Of a stretch of 35,776 nt of DNA, positions 1 through 5,891 are shown piece by piece. The translations under genes and the position numbers were made by a program. The DNA comes from Acidimicrobiaceae bacterium (GTDB lineage: Bacteria; Actinomycetota; Acidimicrobiia; Acidimicrobiales; Palsa-688). Within the stretch, counting starts at the first letter, position 1; every line of letters starts with the position of its first letter. A model generated the notes under the pieces. It was not told where the DNA came from. It searched no databases and saw nothing but the letters and a program-made list of their open reading frames with translations. The stretch covers positions 11,482 to 47,257 of the forward strand of contig PMHH01000083.1 in NCBI GenBank assembly GCA_003156595.1. Reading direction: 5' to 3'.

Positions 1-230
1 CCGGAGTTGGTGTCGTAGCGGACCTCGATCGCCCGAGGTTTGGTGGGGTCCCGCCGCAAGTAGCCCTGACGCTGCAGTGTCGTCAAGTGCGTGTGAACCG
101 TGGAGGACGAGGTCAAGCCGACCGCCTGGCCGATCTCGCGGACCGAGGGTGGATAGCCGCGCTCGCGCAGCTGAGCGGCGATGAAGTCGAGGATCTCTCT
201 TCGCTTCCCGGTGAGCTCGGTATCGATCAC
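1..230 (-). CDS. lexA: LexA repressor, N-terminal part (gene runs off the left edge)
   Basis: This is the DNA-binding half of the SOS repressor LexA. The reverse strand reads [20 protein letters not shown], then [47 protein letters not shown], which is the family's winged helix-turn-helix. Only about 76 codons are in the window, so the self-cleavage domain with its Ala-Gly site and Ser/Lys dyad cannot be checked. The ORF track misses it because it is partial. The start is a GTG at 230, chosen because AGGAGG lies seven bases upstream. The gene diverges from a LysM protein. The shared region carries three LexA-type operators, one over this gene's own -35, so autoregulation is expected. The identification is confident. 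Confidence 0.95.
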   Translation of the reverse strand, partial: MIDTELTGKRREILDFIAAQLRERGYPPSVREIGQAVGLTSSSTVHTHLTTLQRQGYLRRDPTKPRAIEVRYDTNS

Positions 231-274
231 GTTGACCTCCTGCGAGTGGACCTGGTGATCCTTCACGTCAGTTC

Positions 275-303
275 ATGATAGTCGGCTGGGTTCTCAAAGG
301 CAA
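275..303 (-). promoter_or_regulatory. lexA promoter
   Basis: On the minus strand, TTGCCT (303-298) and TATCAT (280-275) are 17 bases apart, a good sigma-70-type promoter for lexA. The -35 overlaps the SOS operator at 300-315, which fits repression by LexA itself. This is a pattern match only. Confidence 0.6.
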
Positions 304-315
304 ACATTTGTTCGT
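300..315. promoter_or_regulatory. SOS box 1 (LexA operator), lexA-proximal
   Basis: GCAAACATTTGTTCGT has CAAAC and GTTCG half-sites around a 4-base centre. That is one mismatch from perfect symmetry with the actinobacterial/Bacillus-type LexA site CGAACN4GTTCG. It overlaps the predicted lexA -35. Confidence 0.8.
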
Positions 316-324
316 AAAAACCTG

Positions 325-354
325 TTGACAACGAACAGGCGTTCGTGGTCCTAT
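325..354 (+). promoter_or_regulatory. Promoter of the LysM gene with LexA operator in its spacer
   Basis: A perfect -35 TTGACA (325-330) is followed 18 bases later by a weak -10, TCCTAT (349-354). SOS box 2 fills most of the spacer, so LexA binding would block RNA polymerase directly. The -35 is convincing; the -10 assignment is uncertain. Confidence 0.55.
331..346. promoter_or_regulatory. SOS box 2 (LexA operator), perfect palindrome
   Basis: ACGAACAGGCGTTCGT is a perfect inverted repeat (ACGAAC/GTTCGT around AGGC) and matches the CGAACN4GTTCG consensus exactly. It sits directly after the TTGACA of the LysM-gene promoter. Confidence 0.93.
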
Positions 355-358
355 GTTG

Positions 359-374
359 GGGAACACCTGTTCGA
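359..374. promoter_or_regulatory. SOS box 3 (LexA operator)
   Basis: GGGAACACCTGTTCGA has an exact GTTCGA right half-site and a GAAC left core. It lies 28 bp centre-to-centre from box 2 and would cover the start of the LysM-gene transcript. Confidence 0.7.
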
Positions 375-442
375 GTAGTCATCAACCCCGTTACGTCGGG
401 CGGCCGAACTCCCCGACGTTTCGAACCCAGAGAGGTAGTCCA

Positions 443-838
443 GTGGTAGCTCTGCTCGTTGACAGCCCCACCGGTACCGTGCCCGGTCGCCATCTCACGT
501 TGGTGCCCCCGACTTCGCGGCCGAGCCGCACCGTCCTGCGTCGCCGGCGCGTCGTCGCCCTGGCACTGCTCGCAATCCTGGTTCTCTGCTCCTGGATCGG
601 CCTGCAGGCGGCCCTGGGCGGCATCGGTGGTGGTCCCCTCGCCACCACCGATGCGCCCGGCGGTCTGCAACCGGCGGCGACCCGAGTCTGGGTCGTCCGA
701 CCGGGCGACACCCTTTGGTCGATCGCCGAGGCCGTCGATCCGGGCGGCGATGTCCGCCCGCTGGTCGATCGTCTGGATTCGCAGGTCGGCGGTACGGCGT
801 TGTACCCCGGCGAGACGATAGCCATCCCGTCGTACTGA
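443..838 (+). CDS. LysM-domain membrane protein, predicted SOS-induced division inhibitor
   Basis: The 131-aa product has a basic cytoplasmic N-terminus ending RTVLRRRR, one membrane segment (VVALALLAILVLCSWIGL, about residues 43-60), a short linker and a C-terminal LysM domain (VWVVRPGDTLWSIAEAVDP to YPGETIAIPSY). LysM binds peptidoglycan, so the domain should lie outside the membrane. The track's start at 353 would sit among the operators. GTG 443 has an AGAGAGG ribosome site and fits better. Position and architecture match SOS-induced division inhibitors next to lexA: Bacillus YneA, Mycobacterium ChiZ (Rv2719c) and Corynebacterium DivS. Three LexA sites upstream support this. The inhibitor role is inferred from family and context. 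No hydrolase domain is visible. Confidence 0.85.
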   Translation: MVALLVDSPTGTVPGRHLTLVPPTSRPSRTVLRRRRVVALALLAILVLCSWIGLQAALGGIGGGPLATTDAPGGLQPAATRVWVVRPGDTLWSIAEAVDPGGDVRPLVDRLDSQVGGTALYPGETIAIPSY

Positions 839-942
839 GCAACTCGCACCGGCCGTTTGGCCCGCGCCAACTGAGTAACTGGCAGCCTCCGTTCGGCCGG
901 CGCCAAGTCAGTAACTGGCACCCGCCGTTCGGCCGGCGCCAG
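835..942 (+). repeat. Three tandem 36-bp repeats
   Basis: Units at 835-870, 871-906 and 907-942 follow the pattern CTGAGTAACTGGCA...CCGTTCGGCCGGCGCCAA. Units 2 and 3 are nearly identical and unit 1 is more diverged. The first unit begins at the LysM gene's stop codon. The array lies between that gene and nrdR. In another frame it reads as 12-residue repeats (SNWQPPFGRRQ-like), but no supported gene uses that frame. Confidence 0.9.
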
Positions 943-1054
943 CCGCTTGCCCCGACCCGGCCGGTCCGGCTGGTCCGGCCGAGGCGGCTGTGGCTGGCTG
1001 CGGTGTAACTCCGAGGTCCGGCTTGCCCGGCGACGGGCCGACCGGTTACGGGGA

Positions 1055-1067
1055 TACATTCAGGTCA
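1055..1067 (+). promoter_or_regulatory. -10 element for a probably leaderless nrdR transcript
   Basis: TACATT (1055-1060) fits the TAnnnT -10 rule and ends seven bases before the GTG start of nrdR. Transcription would therefore begin at or next to the start codon. Only a weak AGGT precedes the start, so leaderless translation is likely. Confidence 0.5.
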
Positions 1068-1553
1068 GTGCGCTGTCCGCAATGTTCGAGCATGGATGAC
1101 CGGGTGGTCGATTCGCGCTCGGCCGACGAGGGGGCTGCCATCCGCCGAAGGCGGGAATGCCTCGCCTGCGGGCGTCGGTTTACGACCTACGAGCGCCTGG
1201 AGGAGGTCCCCTTCGTGGTAGTAAAGCGGTCGGGCCAGCGGGAGCCGTTCGAGCGATCCAAGATCGTGGCGGGGGTGACCGCCGCGGCCAAGAATCGGCC
1301 GGTGAGCGTGGCGGAGATGCAGGAACTGGCGGCAGAGGTGGAGGAAGGGCTTCGGCTGGTCGGCCACGAGGTCAGCTCCGATCAGGTTGGCCTCGCGGTG
1401 CTCGACCGCCTGCGTTCCTTCGACGAGGTCACCTACCTTCGTTTCGCCAGCGTGTACAAGGGGTTTTCGGATGCCTTGGATTTTGAACGCGAGGTCGGCC
1501 TTTTGACGAAGGACACCGAGCCGAAGCGGGTTCGGGCTCCCGGCAGTCATTGA
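1068..1553 (+). CDS. nrdR: Transcriptional repressor NrdR
   Basis: NrdR is the nucleotide-sensing repressor of ribonucleotide reductase genes. The 161-aa product has a zinc ribbon with four cysteines (C3PQC6 and C31LAC34) and the RRRRECLACGRRFTTYER signature. An ATP-cone follows from VPFVVVKRSGQREPF to about residue 140 and binds ATP/dATP to switch DNA binding. Length is normal for the family. The track's start at 990 adds 26 residues before the invariant VRCPQC start. GTG 1068 is correct and follows a TACATT -10. The order lexA, LysM gene, nrdR matches mycobacteria. Its ribonucleotide reductase targets are not in this window. Confidence 0.96.
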   Translation: MRCPQCSSMDDRVVDSRSADEGAAIRRRRECLACGRRFTTYERLEEVPFVVVKRSGQREPFERSKIVAGVTAAAKNRPVSVAEMQELAAEVEEGLRLVGHEVSSDQVGLAVLDRLRSFDEVTYLRFASVYKGFSDALDFEREVGLLTKDTEPKRVRAPGSH

Positions 1554-1580
1554 CGGCTGCTCCCCGGACGGGGGTAGCGT
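1550..1580 (+). promoter_or_regulatory. Candidate pfp promoter
   Basis: TTGACG (1550-1555) and TAGCGT (1575-1580) are 19 bases apart. The -35 overlaps the nrdR stop codon. A hairpin, CTGGCCGCCGGCCAG, lies in the short leader, and GGGAGG precedes the start codon at 1636. The spacer is slightly long, so the call is moderate. Confidence 0.4.
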
Positions 1581-1635
1581 TCGCGACGAGGCTGGCCGCC
1601 GGCCAGCGGTCGAGACGTGTAAGGGAGGATGCCCG

Positions 1636-2667
1636 ATGCGAGTTGGTGTGCTGACTGGCGGTGGCGACTGCCCGGGCCTCAATGCGGTCATCCGGGCCGT
1701 AGTCCGCAAGGGCGAGGTCAGCTATCAGGACGAGTTCGTCGGTTTCCTGGACGGATGGCGGGGCGTGATCGAAGAACGCACCACGCCGCTCGACGTGGAG
1801 CGGTGCCGAGGGATCCTCCCGAGGGGAGGAACCATCCTGGGGACGTCGCGCACGAACCCTTACAAGGTCGACGGGGGCGTGACGAACGCGCTCCACACCC
1901 TGCGATCCCAACGCATCGATGCCCTGGTCGCCATCGGCGGTGAGGACACCCTCGGGGTGGCCAACAAGCTGGCCGCCGAGGGGGTATCGATCGTCGGCGT
2001 GCCCAAGACGATCGACAACGATCTGGCCGCCACCGAGGTTACGTTCGGTTTTCATACCGCGGTGCAGATCGCCATGGAGGCGATTGATCGGCTGCACACC
2101 ACCGCGGAATCGCACGACCGGGTGATCGTCTGCGAGGTGATGGGACGTCACGCCGGTTGGATCGCCACCTATGCCGGAATCGCCGGCGGGGCCGCGGAGG
2201 TCCTAGTCCCAGAAGAGCCGTTCGACATCGACGAGATCTGCCGCAATCTGAAGGCTCGGCACGCCAAAGGTCCCTTCGCGTCCATCGTGGTGGTCGCCGA
2301 GGGGGCCGTGCCGGCCGAGGGCACCATGGCCGTGGTGTCGAGGGAGGTGGACCAGTTCGGGCACGTCCGCCTCGGGGGTATCTCGAACCAGCTGGCGGAA
2401 GAAATCGAAGCGCGAACCGGCTACGAAACGCGGGTGACCATACTGGGCCACGTGCAGCGGGGCGGGACCCCGACGGCTTTTGACCGAGTTCTGGCCACCC
2501 GCTTCGGGATCGCCGCCATCGATGCCGTGCACGACCGAGCCTTCGGGCAGATGGTGGCGCTACAGGCCGACACCATCGTCAGGGTGCCTCTGGCCGACGC
2601 GCTCGCTTCCCTCAAGACGGTCGACCCCGAGTTGCTGCACGGAGTGGCCGAGGTGTTCTACGGCTGA
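1636..2667 (+). CDS. pfp: 6-phosphofructokinase, predicted pyrophosphate-dependent
   Basis: The enzyme phosphorylates fructose 6-phosphate to the 1,6-bisphosphate in glycolysis. At 343 aa it is a normal single-domain bacterial length (group III PFK). Visible motifs are GGGDCPGLN near the start, IGGEDTLGVA, PKTIDND (catalytic Asp), MGRHAGW and GHVQRGGTP. Residue 104 is Asp (GGEDT) and residue 124 is Lys (PKTIDND). In this family Gly104 goes with ATP, while Asp104 plus Lys124 goes with PPi, so PPi is predicted as phosphoryl donor and the reaction would be reversible. Actinobacterial ATP enzymes of the same group read GGEGT. A strong GGGAGG site fixes the start. A GC-rich terminator follows. Donor preference is inferred. 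Confidence 0.93.
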   Translation: MRVGVLTGGGDCPGLNAVIRAVVRKGEVSYQDEFVGFLDGWRGVIEERTTPLDVERCRGILPRGGTILGTSRTNPYKVDGGVTNALHTLRSQRIDALVAIGGEDTLGVANKLAAEGVSIVGVPKTIDNDLAATEVTFGFHTAVQIAMEAIDRLHTTAESHDRVIVCEVMGRHAGWIATYAGIAGGAAEVLVPEEPFDIDEICRNLKARHAKGPFASIVVVAEGAVPAEGTMAVVSREVDQFGHVRLGGISNQLAEEIEARTGYETRVTILGHVQRGGTPTAFDRVLATRFGIAAIDAVHDRAFGQMVALQADTIVRVPLADALASLKTVDPELLHGVAEVFYG

Positions 2668-2686
2668 GTTTCTCGCGGCCGCGCCT

Positions 2687-2737
2687 GCCTGGCCCTGGTC
2701 CGGTCGCCTGGCTCCCGGCCGCCTGGCCCTGGTCCGG
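2687..2737 (+). repeat. 17-bp direct repeat downstream of pfp
   Basis: GCCTGGCCCTGGTCCGG occurs exactly at 2687-2703 and 2721-2737, offset 34 bp, between the pfp stop and its terminator stem. It may simply reflect slippage in GC-rich DNA. Confidence 0.8.
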
Positions 2738-2803
2738 GGCCGCCGGCCCCCCGCCCGCCCGTGACGCCCTACTTGGGCTCTGACGGCCGGCGGCCCGGTT
2801 TTC
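2737..2803 (+). terminator. Rho-independent-type terminator after pfp
   Basis: GGGCCGCCGGCC (2737-2748) and its exact complement GGCCGGCGGCCC (2785-2796) form a 12-bp GC stem with a 36-base loop. GGTTTTCT follows directly. The long loop is unusual, but the perfect stem plus T-run after an operon end is good evidence. Confidence 0.6.
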
Positions 2804-2883
2804 TGGTAGCACTTCGCGACTTTGGTAGCTGAGATGACACCAATTGGTCGTCCGTGTTACCAAAGAAGGAGTTTGCTACCAAG
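2803..2883. promoter_or_regulatory. Cluster of TTGGTAGC-like motifs in both orientations
   Basis: Four related motifs occur in 81 bp: CTGGTAGC (2803-2810), TTTGGTAGC (2821-2829), GTTACCAAA (2856-2864, inverted) and GCTACCAAG (2875-2883, inverted). The perfect palindrome ACCAATTGGT (2839-2848) lies at the centre. The stretch is AT-richer than its surroundings and ends just before a TATAAT, so it looks like operators for a repressor. The regulator is unknown. Confidence 0.5.
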
Positions 2884-2903
2884 AACCGATCATGTAGTAT
2901 AAT
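2873..2903 (+). promoter_or_regulatory. Strong promoter with consensus -10 TATAAT
   Basis: TTGCTA (2873-2878) and a perfect TATAAT (2898-2903) are 19 bases apart. No intact gene follows on this strand; the only downstream coding signal is a decayed fragment. The promoter may be a relic or may drive a short RNA. Confidence 0.55.
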
Positions 2904-2905
2904 GA

Positions 2906-3130
2906 AAGGCACTTAAAGATCCCCCCAGCTACGACCGGTTCTGTCGCCAACACGGTCTGCTCCACCGGATCGAGGCCCTCAGTGACGGCTCGAGCAGCCG
3001 TGAGCTACCGCATCGGGTGGCGCCGGGGTTGTGGCGCCTGGGCAGTGGGGCTCCGATGTGCATGGCGTGAGCGACGTCACGCTGACTACGACCGGGTGCC
3101 GGTCTGGCGGGGATCGAGTGAAGTCGGCCG
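2906..3130 (+). pseudogene. Possible remnant of an AbiEi/DUF559-type N-terminal winged-helix gene
   Basis: From 2906 the frame reads SYDRFCRQHGLLHRIEALSDGSSSRELPHRVAPGLWRL (split here only by my reading) and stops at 3070. A shift near 3046 continues as SDVHGVSDVTLTTTGCRS. The pattern resembles the N-terminal domain of actinobacterial AbiEi-antitoxin/DUF559 proteins, typically RQHGLVTRxQAL...RRVxxGRWxRVHxGVY...LT. There is no start codon, the usual Arg/Tyr positions are altered and a frameshift is needed, so it would be dead. It follows a strong promoter with operator-like repeats. The resemblance is my own reading without alignment. The alternative is non-coding DNA with chance similarity. 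Confidence 0.33.
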
Positions 3131-3133
3131 GGT

Positions 3134-4024
3134 TCACCAGAACTTCGGCTCGGGACCGGGTGGGATGTCGGTGGCCCCAGCGGAAGCCAGCAGGTCGCAG
3201 AACGGTCCGAACAATTCGGGGGTAGTGGCCACGATCAGCCGGCCGGGAAATGCCTCGACCCGGCCGCCGGCCTCGGCGCAGATCAGGGCGCCGGCGGCCA
3301 GGTCCCACGGGTTGAGGCCCCACTCGTAGTAGGCGTCGTACCGTCCGCCGGCCGTCCAGCACAGATCCAGGGCCGCGGACCCGAAGCGCCGGATGTCGCG
3401 TACTCGCGGGATGACTCCCGCGGCCACCGCACCCTGCCATTCCCGCCGCGCCGACAGGTAGCCGAAGCCGGTGGCGACCAACGCCGTCGCCAGGGTTGAC
3501 CGCCCGGTCGCCACCCTGGCCGGCGCCCCATTGCACCGTGCGCCCCACCCCTGCACCGCGGCCCAGGTCTCCCGCTTCGATGGGTCCATCACGATCCCGA
3601 CGACCGTCGTACCGGAGACCTCGGCCGCCACCGAGACCGCGAACTGGGGGATGCCGAAAAGGTAGTTCGTCGTGCCGTCGAGCGGGTCCACGACCCACCT
3701 GACATCGGTTGATCCCGGCCGGGCGGTGCCTTCCTCACCCAGTACGCCGTCGTCCGGCCGGCGCTCGGACAAGATACGAGAGATCACGGCCTCGGCCCGG
3801 TGATCGACCGCGGACACCATGTCCGTGGCCGACGACTTCGTGTCGACCGATTGGGGAGAGCCCTCGAGCCCCTCCACCAGGATCAAGGAGGCGGCCTCCG
3901 CACAGGCCATGGCCACCCCCGCCAGCTCGGATAGCAGCGGATCGTCCCCCGCCGGCGTCGGCCCGAACACCTCGGCGACGGTCAAGGTCAAGGTCAACGG
4001 CGGCGCGGCGTCGTCTGCGGTCAT
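3134..4024 (-). CDS. Inositol monophosphatase family protein
   Basis: The 296-aa enzyme belongs to the Mg2+-dependent, Li+-sensitive sugar-phosphatase family (IMPase, histidinol-phosphatase, CysQ and relatives). Metal-binding motifs are present in order: [26 protein letters not shown], and [17 protein letters not shown] near the C-terminus. About 35 extra residues precede the usual first helix. The start ATG at 4024 lacks a clear ribosome site and would have a very short leader from the reverse -10 TACGCT (4043-4038). It diverges from the threonine aldolase gene by only 29 bp. Substrate cannot be assigned. In actinobacteria these enzymes act on inositol 1-phosphate or histidinol phosphate. 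Confidence 0.93.
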   Translation of the reverse strand: MTADDAAPPLTLTLTVAEVFGPTPAGDDPLLSELAGVAMACAEAASLILVEGLEGSPQSVDTKSSATDMVSAVDHRAEAVISRILSERRPDDGVLGEEGTARPGSTDVRWVVDPLDGTTNYLFGIPQFAVSVAAEVSGTTVVGIVMDPSKRETWAAVQGWGARCNGAPARVATGRSTLATALVATGFGYLSARREWQGAVAAGVIPRVRDIRRFGSAALDLCWTAGGRYDAYYEWGLNPWDLAAGALICAEAGGRVEAFPGRLIVATTPELFGPFCDLLASAGATDIPPGPEPKFW

Positions 4025-4036
4025 GGGTGCCAGTTG

Positions 4037-4047
4037 TAGCGTACGGT
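4037..4047. promoter_or_regulatory. Overlapping divergent -10 elements (IMPase-family gene / ltaE)
   Basis: TAGCGTACGGT contains TACGGT on the plus strand (4042-4047), six bases before the GTG of ltaE, and TACGCT on the minus strand (4043-4038), ahead of the ATG at 4024. The two elements share GTA/TAC bases. Neither gene has a convincing ribosome site. The same TAGCGTAC core recurs at 12340. Confidence 0.5.
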
Positions 4048-4053
4048 GGCGCC

Positions 4054-5076
4054 GTGCTGGTCGACCTGCGCTCCGACACTGTCACCCGACCGACAGCAGA
4101 GATGCGCCGGGCCATGGCGGAGGCCGAGGTTGGCGATGACCAGTACGGAGAGGATCCGACGGTCAATCTCCTGCAGGAGACCTTCGCCGAGCTGACCGGC
4201 CAGGAGGCGGCCTTGTTCGTCCCGTCGGGGACCATGGCCAATCAGATCGCCCTGCGGGTCCTCACCCGGCCGGGCGACGCCGTCGTGGTGGGTGCCCGCC
4301 AGCACCTGGTGCTCTACGAGGCGGGCGCCGGTCCCCTCAACGCCGGCGTGACATGGCTCACCGTCCCGGATGCGGCGGGCAGTTTCGATGCCGACGCCGT
4401 TGAGGCGGCGATCGCAGGGGCCGACCACCATCAGCCGGGCGTGGTTGCCATCGCACTGGAGGACACCCACATGGCGGCGGGTGGTGCGGTGTGGGATCCA
4501 GACCGGCTGGCGGCGGTGGGCGCGGTCGCCCGTCGCCACGGCCTCGGGGTACATCTCGACGGAGCCCGGCTGTGGCATGCCGCCGTCGCCAGCGGCCAGT
4601 CGCTGCGGGAGCGGGCGGCGATAGCAACCACCGTCACCTGCTGTTTGTCCAAGGGCCTCGGTGCGCCGGTGGGGTCGATCCTGGCCGGGCCCATAGAGGT
4701 GATGGTGGCGGCTGCACTCGAGCGAAAACGGTTGGGTGGGGCTATGCGCCAGGCGGGGGTGATCGCCGCCGCGGGCCTGGTGGCGATGCGCAACGGTGTC
4801 GAGCGCCTGGCCGAGGACCATGAGCGGGCTCGAGTGCTGGCCACTGCCGTCGCTGACCGCTGGCCGCAGGCGGGGTTGGATCCGAAGGTCGTGACGACCA
4901 ACATTGTCATCTTCTCCCATCCCGATCCCGACGCCTTGCTGCGCTATCTCCAGCCAGCCGGGGTGCTCGCAGGGACGGTGGCTCCGGGGCTGGTCCGGCT
5001 GGTCACCCACGCCGATGTCAACGACGAGGGCATCGAGCTCGCCCGCCGCGCCCTCGCCCGAGCCCCTGGCGACTGA
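4054..5076 (+). CDS. ltaE: Low-specificity L-threonine aldolase
   Basis: This PLP enzyme splits L-threonine or allo-threonine into glycine and acetaldehyde. The 340-aa product starts with the family signature [19 protein letters not shown], then shows [27 protein letters not shown], the PLP-binding [12 protein letters not shown], and [12 protein letters not shown] with the Schiff-base lysine. The track's ORF from 3709 has a 115-residue extension antisense to the neighbouring gene, which is not credible. GTG 4054 lies six bases after a TACGGT -10 and directly precedes the conserved N-terminus. It is probably translated from a leaderless mRNA. Confidence 0.95.
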   Translation: MLVDLRSDTVTRPTAEMRRAMAEAEVGDDQYGEDPTVNLLQETFAELTGQEAALFVPSGTMANQIALRVLTRPGDAVVVGARQHLVLYEAGAGPLNAGVTWLTVPDAAGSFDADAVEAAIAGADHHQPGVVAIALEDTHMAAGGAVWDPDRLAAVGAVARRHGLGVHLDGARLWHAAVASGQSLRERAAIATTVTCCLSKGLGAPVGSILAGPIEVMVAAALERKRLGGAMRQAGVIAAAGLVAMRNGVERLAEDHERARVLATAVADRWPQAGLDPKVVTTNIVIFSHPDPDALLRYLQPAGVLAGTVAPGLVRLVTHADVNDEGIELARRALARAPGD

Positions 5077-5103
5077 GCGCCCCTCGGAGGTCTGAGCCGT
5101 CGC

Positions 5104-5116
5104 TAGGGTGGGGCTC
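5104..5116 (+). promoter_or_regulatory. -10 element for leaderless PIG-L gene
   Basis: TAGGGT (5104-5109) followed by exactly seven bases and GTG (5117) fits the actinobacterial leaderless-promoter pattern. There is no ribosome site. This also argues for the start at 5117 over the overlapping GTG at 5108. Confidence 0.5.
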
Positions 5117-5824
5117 GTGGCCGAGTTCGTGACTGGTGCCCCGGCCACCGTTCTCGCCATCTACGCCCACCCTGATGATCCTGACGTGTCGGCGGGTGGC
5201 ACCCTGGCCCAGTGGGCGGCGGCCGGTTCCGCGGTCCACGTGTGCATCTGTGCCGACGGCGACAAGGGATCGTTGGACCCTGCCGGCGTGCCCTCGCAGC
5301 TGGTCGCCCGCCGCCGGGAGGAGGTGGTCGCGTCGGGCGCCGTCCTTGGTGTGAAGGCCCATCATTGGCTGGGTTTCCGTGACGGCGAGCTGGATGACGA
5401 GAGAGGGTTGATCGCCCGGCTGGTGGCGCTGGTACGTGCGGTACGCCCCGATGTGGTGGTCACACCGGATCCCACGGCCGTCTTCTTCGGTCAGCACTAC
5501 GTCAATCACCGTGATCACCGGGTGGTGGGGTGGGCCGCCCTCGATGCGGTGTCTCCGGCCGCCGGGAACCCCCACTACTTCCCCGACGCCGGGCCTCCGC
5601 ATCGGGTCGGGCTCCTCTACCTGTCCGGGACGCTGGAGGCGGACGTGTGGGTCGACATCACAGAGACGATCGAGGTGAAGGCGGCGGCCATCGCCTGCCA
5701 CTACAGCCAGGTGGGCGACAACGGTGAATGGTTGCGCCGGGCGGTGCGGCAGCGGGCGGAGGAGGCGGGCAGGCAGGTGATGGTCCCGTTTGCCGAGGGG
5801 TACAGGCGCGTGCAATTGGAATGA
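5117..5824 (+). CDS. PIG-L/LmbE family N-deacetylase
   Basis: The 235-aa zinc-dependent deacetylase is of the LmbE/MshB/PIG-L type. The N-terminal strand ends in AHPDD (His18, Asp20, Asp21), giving the metal ligands and catalytic Asp. GGTLAQWAAAGSAVHVCICADGDKGS follows, and the third ligand region is VNHRDHRVVGWAALDA. The residue after AHPDD is Pro where MshB has Glu, so this is not an obvious MshB (mycothiol) enzyme. Relatives remove acetyl groups from N-acetylglucosaminyl lipids, mycothiol precursors or bacillithiol precursors. The substrate here is unknown. It lies between ltaE and dinB without obvious functional linkage. Confidence 0.9.
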   Translation: MAEFVTGAPATVLAIYAHPDDPDVSAGGTLAQWAAAGSAVHVCICADGDKGSLDPAGVPSQLVARRREEVVASGAVLGVKAHHWLGFRDGELDDERGLIARLVALVRAVRPDVVVTPDPTAVFFGQHYVNHRDHRVVGWAALDAVSPAAGNPHYFPDAGPPHRVGLLYLSGTLEADVWVDITETIEVKAAAIACHYSQVGDNGEWLRRAVRQRAEEAGRQVMVPFAEGYRRVQLE

Positions 5825-5891
5825 CAAGGGGGAAAAAGGGTGACCGTCACGCGGCCCACGCTCGGAGCGGTTGCTCTGCCAGACTGCGACA

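Noticed and set aside
835-942. 36-bp repeats as a CRISPR array
   Set aside because: The units are directly adjacent with no unique spacers, and there are no cas genes in the window.
391-1059. 222-aa minus-strand ORF with PAERRVPVT-like repeats
   Set aside because: It is antisense to the LysM gene; its repeats merely reflect the 36-bp DNA repeat read in another frame.
4021-5160. 379-aa minus-strand ORF
   Set aside because: It is a full antisense shadow of threonine aldolase with no recognisable motif.
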